A DNA stretch of 64,000 bases. Source: Clostridium_AM sp900759715. GTDB lineage: Bacteria; Bacillota; Clostridia; Clostridiales; Clostridiaceae. Shown piece by piece: positions 59,344 to 64,000 of this stretch (positions are counted from its first letter, which is position 1; each line of letters starts with the position of its first letter). Made by a program: the position numbers and the translations under genes. Below the pieces are notes generated by a model. The model saw only the letters and a program-made list of their open reading frames with translations, was not told the DNA's origin and made no database searches. The stretch covers positions 12,008-76,007 of the forward strand of contig CAAEXF010000135.1 of the NCBI GenBank assembly GCA_900759715.1, in the 5' to 3' direction.

Positions 59344-59560
59344 AACTTTTGATGCAGGTATCATGCCAGTCGGTTCAGTGAAGACAGGTATAGTGAAGTC
59401 TGAACCTAGTGAGAAAGCCCATATTGCGGGGAGCAACGGGCAACATGTTAACAATTATATAATTATGTAAACTAAATATAAAGTAAACTAATTAAAAAAC
59501 ATATTAAATAATTTAAGATTGCAACTACCTACATTTCCTCAAGCTGTATATATATTAAGT
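59344..59560. other. GC-richer intergenic piece with stem GGTTCAG/CTGAACC
   Basis: 59371-59405 carries GGTTCAG and CTGAACC arms and a TGAAGACAGG/TGAAGTCTG interior. AAGCCC and GGGAGC, GGGCAAC segments follow. No coding frame or known RNA family is recognised. It may be a mobile-element relic, as it borders the replication module. Confidence 0.3.
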
Positions 59561-59577
59561 GAAAGGGGTTGATAAAT

Positions 59578-59802
59578 ATGGCTGCAACAGCAACAAAATT
59601 GCAGACTACACTAGTAATTAAATATAAGGATGGTGTAGATGCCAAGGGAAAAGAAATAATAAAATCACAGAGGTTTTCAAAGGTGAAAACCACAGCAACA
59701 GAGCAGGACATATATGATGTGTCTGTAGAGGTTGGTAAGCTTCTTGGAAAAACTTTAGATGAAGTTATAAGAGAAGACCAAAGTGGAATAATGAATGCCT
59801 AA
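59578..59802 (+). CDS. DUF1659 protein
   Basis: The 74-residue protein AATATKLQTTLVIKYKDGVD, then KSQRFSKVKTTATEQDIYDV and VGKLLGKTLDEVI, is a complete DUF1659. In Firmicutes it is typically followed by DUF2922 and YvrJ, as here. The function is unknown. ATG 59578 has AAAGGGG upstream. Confidence 0.85.
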   Translation: MAATATKLQTTLVIKYKDGVDAKGKEIIKSQRFSKVKTTATEQDIYDVSVEVGKLLGKTLDEVIREDQSGIMNA

Positions 59803-59816
59803 GGGAGGGAAGTTAA

Positions 59817-60035
59817 ATGAGTAAAACATTAGTTATGAACTTTTTAAACGAGTCCGGTAAAAAGACTGCCATAAGGGTGAATAATGTAAGGGAAGATGTC
59901 AGTGAAGCAGAAGTAAAGGCTGCTATGGATGTAATATTGGCTAAGAACATATTTACAACTACTGGAGGAGAGCTGAAAGTTAAAGATTCAGCTCAAATTG
60001 ATGACAAGAACAGCACTGAATTAGCAGTGAAATAA
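59817..60035 (+). CDS. DUF2922 protein
   Basis: The 72-residue protein KTLVMNFLNESGKKTAIRVN, then NVREDVSEAEVKAAMDVILA and KNIFTTTGGELKVKDSAQI, is a complete DUF2922. It overlaps no gene but is 14 bp from DUF1659, with GGGAGGGAAG in between. The function is unknown. Confidence 0.85.
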   Translation: MSKTLVMNFLNESGKKTAIRVNNVREDVSEAEVKAAMDVILAKNIFTTTGGELKVKDSAQIDDKNSTELAVK

Positions 60036-60054
60036 GCTTAAAGGAAGATAGCTT

Positions 60055-60207
60055 ATGAGTAATGATCTGTTAAACATGATTGGCAATCTTGGTTTTCCAA
60101 TAGCAGTTTCTGTATATCTGCTTGTAAGATTAGAAGGCAAGCTTGAAGTGTTAACGCAGAGCATAAACAATCTTTCGAATGTTATAAATAAATCTAATGC
60201 AGCTTAA
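60055..60207 (+). CDS. YvrJ family protein (50 residues)
   Basis: MSNDLLNMIGNLGFPIAVSV then YLLVRLEGKLEVLTQSINNL and SNVINKSNAA. This is a YvrJ-type small protein: a hydrophobic N-terminal half (GNLGFPIAVSVYLL) and an amphipathic helix. AAAGGAAG precedes the ATG. The trio DUF1659-DUF2922-YvrJ is kept together in many clostridia. Likely a small membrane-associated protein. Confidence 0.8.
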   Translation: MSNDLLNMIGNLGFPIAVSVYLLVRLEGKLEVLTQSINNLSNVINKSNAA

Positions 60208-60250
60208 AAAAGCAGATACAAGAATCTTTTGATTCTTGTATCTGCTTTTT
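60206..60250 (+). terminator. Terminator of the DUF1659-DUF2922-YvrJ operon
   Basis: AAAAAGCAGATACAAGAATC pairs with GATTCTTGTATCTGCTTTTT around TTTT, with a T-run. It is a relative of the stem at 35401-35442. Confidence 0.9.
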
Positions 60251-60581
60251 TGTTTAAATTTCCTGCAAAAATCGTATGACAAAAGAGAAATTATACCTGT
60301 GAAAAAATTAAAGAAAAAAATAGTTTCAATTGTAATTATAGACTGATTTGTAGACTTAAATAAGTGCTTTTTAATGAAATGGTATAAAATTGAAAACTAA
60401 TATCGCAAAATGTATAATCATAGAAGAATTTGCTTTTCAAATCGTATCCGAATTTTCCTAAAAAAGGTGCTCTGTATAAGTAAAGGGATTTTTAAAAAAC
60501 AATAGATATAAAATATTTCCTTCTTAAAAAATATATAAAGAAGGAAATATAGACAAAATTTAAATGCAAAGGAGTAAAAAT
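60251..60581. other. AT-rich intergenic region
   Basis: No gene or known RNA is visible. A CCTTCTTAAAAAATATATAAAGAAGG hairpin lies at about 60520-60545 (arms CCTTCTT and AAGAAGG), just upstream of the sigma-like gene. The promoter for the next operon is presumably here. Confidence 0.4.
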
Positions 60582-61208
60582 ATGAAGATTAAAGTATTAA
60601 CTGAAACAGAAAAGGAAGAAATACTGAATTGGATTAAAAGGAAAAAGTTTTCTAACTTAAATAACTTATGTATAGCTTTTAATGAATTTATAAGAAAGCT
60701 GTACAGAAAACATATAAAGCATAAATATAGGTTATTGCTTGATGATTTTAGATCAGAATGCCACTTGATTATTCTAAATTGTGCAAAAAAGTTTAAAGGA
60801 AGCACCTTTGGGCAGTTGGTTAACTACATAGAAGAAACAGTAAGTAAAAGAGTACTTACAATAAGTAAGAAGCATAAAAAATTTTGCAAAAAAGATATTC
60901 TAGGAGATTTTGAGGATAACTCAGCCTATGAAAAGTATCTTTTCCTTATAGATTTTGAAGAGCAGCTATTGAGCACAATGACTCTGGAAAGTAATTGTGA
61001 TAGATATTTATGTGGAAAAATATCCGAATATGAATTAGAGCTATTGAAGGAATTTGCTTATGGCGGAGATTTAAAAGCTTTTGCTGAGCGTAGAGAAGTT
61101 AAATATGAAAGTGTTATTAGAGCATTAGCAAGAGCTAAGGAAAAGATTAAGAAGGTAATAGAGTCCTTACATATTAACAGTGCTTATGATGATTATGTTT
61201 TACCTTAA
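60582..61208 (+). CDS. Sigma-factor-like protein, possibly phage- or element-encoded
   Basis: The product has 208 residues. It is basic in its first half (NWIKRKKFSNLNNLCIAFNE) with a LLDDFRSECHLIILNCAKKF region like sigma region 2.2. It ends with an HTH-like stretch DLKAFAERREVKYESVIRAL (sigma region 4-like). No classical sigma-70 signature is strong, so it may be a divergent positive control protein. ATG 60582 has AAAGGAG upstream. It precedes a better sigma-70 gene by 24 bp. This suggests regulation of the replication module. Confidence 0.55.
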   Translation: MKIKVLTETEKEEILNWIKRKKFSNLNNLCIAFNEFIRKLYRKHIKHKYRLLLDDFRSECHLIILNCAKKFKGSTFGQLVNYIEETVSKRVLTISKKHKKFCKKDILGDFEDNSAYEKYLFLIDFEEQLLSTMTLESNCDRYLCGKISEYELELLKEFAYGGDLKAFAERREVKYESVIRALARAKEKIKKVIESLHINSAYDDYVLP

Positions 61209-61232
61209 TTTATTAATGAGGGGGTTTTTAAA

Positions 61233-61823
61233 ATTAATGGTAACAAAATAATTGAGCTCATTCTAAAGGCAAAAGAAGGGGATAAGACTGCTATGGAGGA
61301 GATAATAAAAAAGTATACGCCTTTTGTTATTAGAACCGCCAGAAGCATATATGTAAAAGGCCAAGAGACAGAAGATCTCATTCAGATAGGCAAAGCTTCA
61401 ATAATTAAGGCGGTAAACATGTATGATACTGAAAGAGAAAATGCTTTTACCACCTATGTGTTCAATACAGTAAGAAGAACTTTATATTTACTTATAAGGA
61501 GTAGTGTAAAAGATGCAAAATGCTGCAGTTTACAGAGCTTGAACAATGAAGGATTTGAGCTTATAGAAGCTTTAGCAGGGGAAGAAGATATTGAAGAAGA
61601 TATGATTAAAAAAGAAGAAAAAGCTATGCTTGCTAGCGCTTTAAGGAAACTTAATGAACAGGAAAAAGAGATTATTTACTGGTTTTACTTTGAAAACAGA
61701 CGTCTAGGGGACTATGCAAATTTAAAGGGGATATGTTATAAGGCAGCTGGAGATAGAAAGAAAAAGGCACTTATGAAGCTTAAAAAATGTTTAGAGGGGA
61801 TGGATTTTAATGGCATTATTTAG
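61233..61823 (+). CDS. Sigma-70 family protein, ATT start
   Basis: The 196-residue protein has sigma region 2 visible as NMYDTERENAFTTYVFNTVR and the polymerase-core segment GQETEDLIQIGKASIIKAV. Region 4 is LRKLNEQEKEIIYWFYFENR with a helix-turn-helix KGICYKAAGDRKKKALMKL. The first Met (61293) is internal: the family helix KIIELILKAKEGDKTAMEEI starts upstream in the same frame. The only start that fits GAGGGGG (8 bp spacing) is ATT at 61233, a rare initiator. It overlaps the next gene by 14 bases. Confidence 0.75.
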   Translation: MNGNKIIELILKAKEGDKTAMEEIIKKYTPFVIRTARSIYVKGQETEDLIQIGKASIIKAVNMYDTERENAFTTYVFNTVRRTLYLLIRSSVKDAKCCSLQSLNNEGFELIEALAGEEDIEEDMIKKEEKAMLASALRKLNEQEKEIIYWFYFENRRLGDYANLKGICYKAAGDRKKKALMKLKKCLEGMDFNGII

Positions 61824-62700
61824 ACAGGTAAGAACAGGTTTTTGGCAGGATGGTTTTATATTAGGACTTAAACCAGAGGAAAAGTATTTTTACATATATC
61901 TTATGACAAACGCAAGAACTACACAATGCGGCATATTTAAATTAGTAAAGCCTCTTGCTCAGATTGAACTTGGCTATGATGGAGAAACTTTGGACAAGCT
62001 TTTAAAGAGTTTTGTGGGCTATGGAAAAATTGATTACAGCGAAGAAACAGATGAAATTATGATAACAAATTGGGCTAAATATAATTTTATAATCAGCAAA
62101 AATACAATAATATGTATAAACAAAGAACTTAAAGAAGTTAAAAATAAAGAATTTGTAAAAAGAATGTACAGAATATGTTTGGAAAGAAATCATCCTGTAA
62201 AAGATATTTTTAATGGCATTGTAGTTGATAATTTAAATAGTGAAAAAGAAATAGAGGGTGCTTTTTTAGAAAATGGGAGTGAAGAAATGGATTCTTCAAA
62301 AGCAGCTAAGCAGGGGCTTTCAAGCCCTTTTGAAGCCCCTTATAAGCCCCTAGGGGAAGAAGAAATAAAAGAAGAAATATATATAAATAAATCTTATAAT
62401 AAACAAAAAGTAATAAATAAAAGTATAAGTAGAGTTCTATTAGAGTTTAGTAAAAATATTAAGAAAGCCTCTAAAGCTGAAATAGAAAAATTTATTCAAT
62501 GGAGAAAGGATTTTGAAGAAGACGTTATAATAAAAGCTATTGAACAAGCGGTTAAGTATAAAGCAAAGCATATTGGATACATTGAGAGCATTATTAAAAG
62601 TTGGGCAGCAGAGGGCATTACCACAATGAAAGAGCTGATGAAAAAACTTGATAGAACTAAGCCTAGGGTTAACTTTGATGCCTATAGGTATGTGGATTAG
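61810..62700 (+). CDS. DnaD-like replisome organiser protein
   Basis: The product has 296 residues. The N-terminal domain (about 1-95: FRQVRTGFWQDGFILGLKPE, then EKYFYIYLMTNARTTQCGIF) is a replisome-organiser winged helix as in clostridial phages. The C-terminal DnaD-like segment (about 215-285) has ASKAEIEKFIQWRKDFEEDV and KHIGYIESIIKSWAAEGI. It should load DnaB at an origin. It overlaps the sigma gene by 14 bp, with GAGGGG in that overlap. Confidence 0.8.
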   Translation: MALFRQVRTGFWQDGFILGLKPEEKYFYIYLMTNARTTQCGIFKLVKPLAQIELGYDGETLDKLLKSFVGYGKIDYSEETDEIMITNWAKYNFIISKNTIICINKELKEVKNKEFVKRMYRICLERNHPVKDIFNGIVVDNLNSEKEIEGAFLENGSEEMDSSKAAKQGLSSPFEAPYKPLGEEEIKEEIYINKSYNKQKVINKSISRVLLEFSKNIKKASKAEIEKFIQWRKDFEEDVIIKAIEQAVKYKAKHIGYIESIIKSWAAEGITTMKELMKKLDRTKPRVNFDAYRYVD

Positions 62701-62711
62701 GAGGTAGCATT

Positions 62712-63882
62712 TTGAATATAGAAAAAATGTACAACCTTGACGCGGAGAAAAATGTGCTGTCCTCTATATTTATGAATAATGACAGCATATGTGAAGTGAT
62801 AGACATGATAAAAGCAGAGGATTTTTACAGCTCAAATAATAGAATAATATATAAAAACTTAGTGGAAATGCAGGACAAGAGGATACCTATTGATATCGTA
62901 ACTTTTTGTGATAGGATGGGGGAAACCTTAAAGGAAATAGGTGGAGTAAGCTACATAACTGAGATTATAAATACCAGTATTACAGCCACAAATATAAAGA
63001 GATACGGACAGATTGTAAAGGAAAAATCAAACTACCGAGAGCTTATGAAAATTTTTGAAAGCTCAATGGAAAAGCTTAAAAAAGCTGAAGATTCCACGGA
63101 TGAGGTAATAGATTACGCTCAAAATTCCCTTATGAAACTAGACTCTTCAGAAGCAAAGGATACTGGAGAAATGCTGCCTATTATGGACAAGTATATGGAC
63201 ACTTTGCAAGCTAGATATGAAAAAGGTGAAGCAGTTCAAGGAGTGAAAACAGGATATAAATCTCTAGATAAAATGCTTGGGGGACTTCAAAAGGAAGACT
63301 TGGTAATACTTGCAGCAAGGCCTTCTATGGGAAAGACTGCGACAGCACTTAATATAATTTTAAACTCTGTTTTTAAAGAAAAAGCAAAAGTAGCATTCTT
63401 TAATTTAGAGATGGGGCCAATACAAATCATAGATAGAGTGTTGTCAATACATACGGCAATTCCTATGGATAAAATAAAAAGGGCAGATTTAACGGATAAG
63501 CAGTGGTGTTCAGTAACCAAGTCTGCAGCAATTTTTGCGGGCTCTAATATGAAAATCTATAATAGAATTTATAAGATAAACCTTATAAAAAGTGAGTGCA
63601 GAAAGCTTAAGATAAAAGAAGGACTGGATATAGTTGTGATAGACCATCTACAGCTTATTGAAGGTGTAAAAGCTGCGGAAAATAGAAATGTTGAGGTTTC
63701 CAAGATCACAAGAGAACTGAAGCTTATGGCAAAGGAACTTGATGTAACTGTACTTTTAGTCTCTCAGCTTTCCAGAGCACCAGAGGCTAGAAGTGACCAT
63801 AGGCCTATGCTTTCCGATTTAAGGGAGTCAGGAAGTATAGAACAAGACGCGGATATTGTCATGTTTTTGTATAGGGATGATT
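62712..63882 (+). CDS. dnaB: Replicative DNA helicase DnaB, first exon
   Basis: The first 390 codons of a DnaB helicase. NLDAEKNVLSSIFMNNDSIC begins the N-terminal domain. The RecA-like domain has GGLQKEDLVILAARPSMGKT (Walker A), VVIDHLQLIEG (Walker B), and SDLRESGSIEQDADIVMFLY. The family continues for about 50 residues, but here coding breaks after RD-D at 63882, where a group II intron starts. The TTG start has GAGGT upstream. The DnaD-like neighbour indicates a phage- or element-type replication module rather than the chromosomal rplI-dnaB locus. Confidence 0.9.
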
Positions 63883-64000
63883 GTGCGACACGTTCCTAAC
63901 TTAAAAGGTTAGGCATTAAAGAAAGTGTTTCTTCTTTAAGAGAACTGATAATTTGAAAAGTCAAATGAGAGAGTAACGTCTTGAAGGGCTTTCTCTAATA
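63883..64000 (+). mobile_element. Group II intron, 5' end (partial)
   Basis: The sequence changes abruptly at GTGCGAC, the group II intron 5' consensus (GUGYG). It continues with a hairpin CCTAAC/GGTTAGG and the AAAG/AGAGAAC-type pieces of domain I. It sits inside the dnaB Walker-B-distal codons, after base 1 of a codon. The rest, and any intron-encoded protein, is outside the window. Confidence 0.75.

Noticed and set aside
62712..63899. DnaB simply truncated by a point mutation or sequencing error
   Set aside because: The break coincides with the GTGCG consensus and folded sequence of a group II intron, and coding potential is lost completely afterwards.

Overview
The window looks like chromosome of a low-GC, spore-forming anaerobe of the genus Clostridium (sensu stricto). 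The evidence is AT-rich DNA throughout, strong AGGAGG-type ribosome binding sites, frequent TTG/GTG starts, CotF-type spore coat genes, an S6-S18 ribosomal locus with a Firmicute-type leader, and clostridial families (DUF1659/DUF2922/YvrJ, DUF1858, PucR/CdaR). No species can be named from sequence alone. No tRNA, rRNA or CRISPR array was seen.

Layout. 1-4.4 kb is an accessory array of single-gene units in one orientation: a partial cupin, two GNAT acetyltransferases, two broken VOC genes, an arylamine N-acetyltransferase, a YdcF-like protein and a queH remnant. The units share short intergenic repeats. 4.5-8.2 kb carries nrdAB (class I ribonucleotide reductase, minus strand) behind a tandem pair of NrdR boxes. 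8.4-10.2 kb returns to accessory genes: a metallo-beta-lactamase-fold hydrolase preceded by a leader peptide and a hairpin that hides its ribosome binding site, then a GAD-like/DUF1851 protein. 10.2-22 kb is a glycan locus with a PseB-like dehydratase, a PseC-like aminotransferase, an epimerase, an ATP-grasp ligase, a PIG-L deacetylase, a metallophosphoesterase and four glycosyltransferase genes. Its two leftward operons share a promoter motif that resembles a sporulation (sigma-K) -10 box.

22-27 kb holds a PucR-type regulator divergent from an M20 peptidase and an AbgT transporter. 27-31 kb has a flavoprotein, a highly structured RNA-like element, an ADP-ribosylglycohydrolase, a PD-(D/E)XK-like protein, a broken RNase-J-like gene and a GNAT. 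31.6-35.4 kb carries aminopeptidase P and an MFS transporter, separated by a MITE-like palindromic repeat that also occurs at 14.8-15.1 kb. 35.8-41.4 kb is a six-gene metal or metal-chelate uptake operon (FecCD-type ABC transporter, P-loop GTPase, ABC ATPase with an unusual N-terminus, DUF364 protein). 41.5-42.3 kb is rpsF-rpsR without ssb between them.

42.5-50.4 kb contains an autoregulated MarR gene with a His-rich tail, an SLC13/ArsB-like permease, a Cys-rich protein/DUF1858/LigB-dioxygenase cluster, DUF975, a cupin with YPCPY repeats, and a LysM-beta-propeller protein. 50.5-52.2 kb is a complete IS200/IS605 element (tnpA, tnpB and an omega-RNA region). 52.3-59.1 kb has an Rrf2 regulator, methyltransferases, a guanidine-I-type (ykkC) riboswitch in front of a B3/4-domain protein and a radical SAM protein, a CotF-like coat pair, a reductase pseudogene, DUF1062 and a lipoprotein. 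59.5-64 kb begins an element-like module: DUF1659-DUF2922-YvrJ, two sigma-like proteins, a DnaD-type replisome protein and DnaB. The dnaB gene is interrupted at the right edge by the 5' end of a group II intron.

The most interesting items are the riboswitch-controlled B3/4 plus radical SAM pair, the group II intron in dnaB, the translational-attenuation arrangement ahead of the MBL gene, the glycan locus, the structured RNA at 27.8-28.0 kb and the repeat-bounded accessory array.
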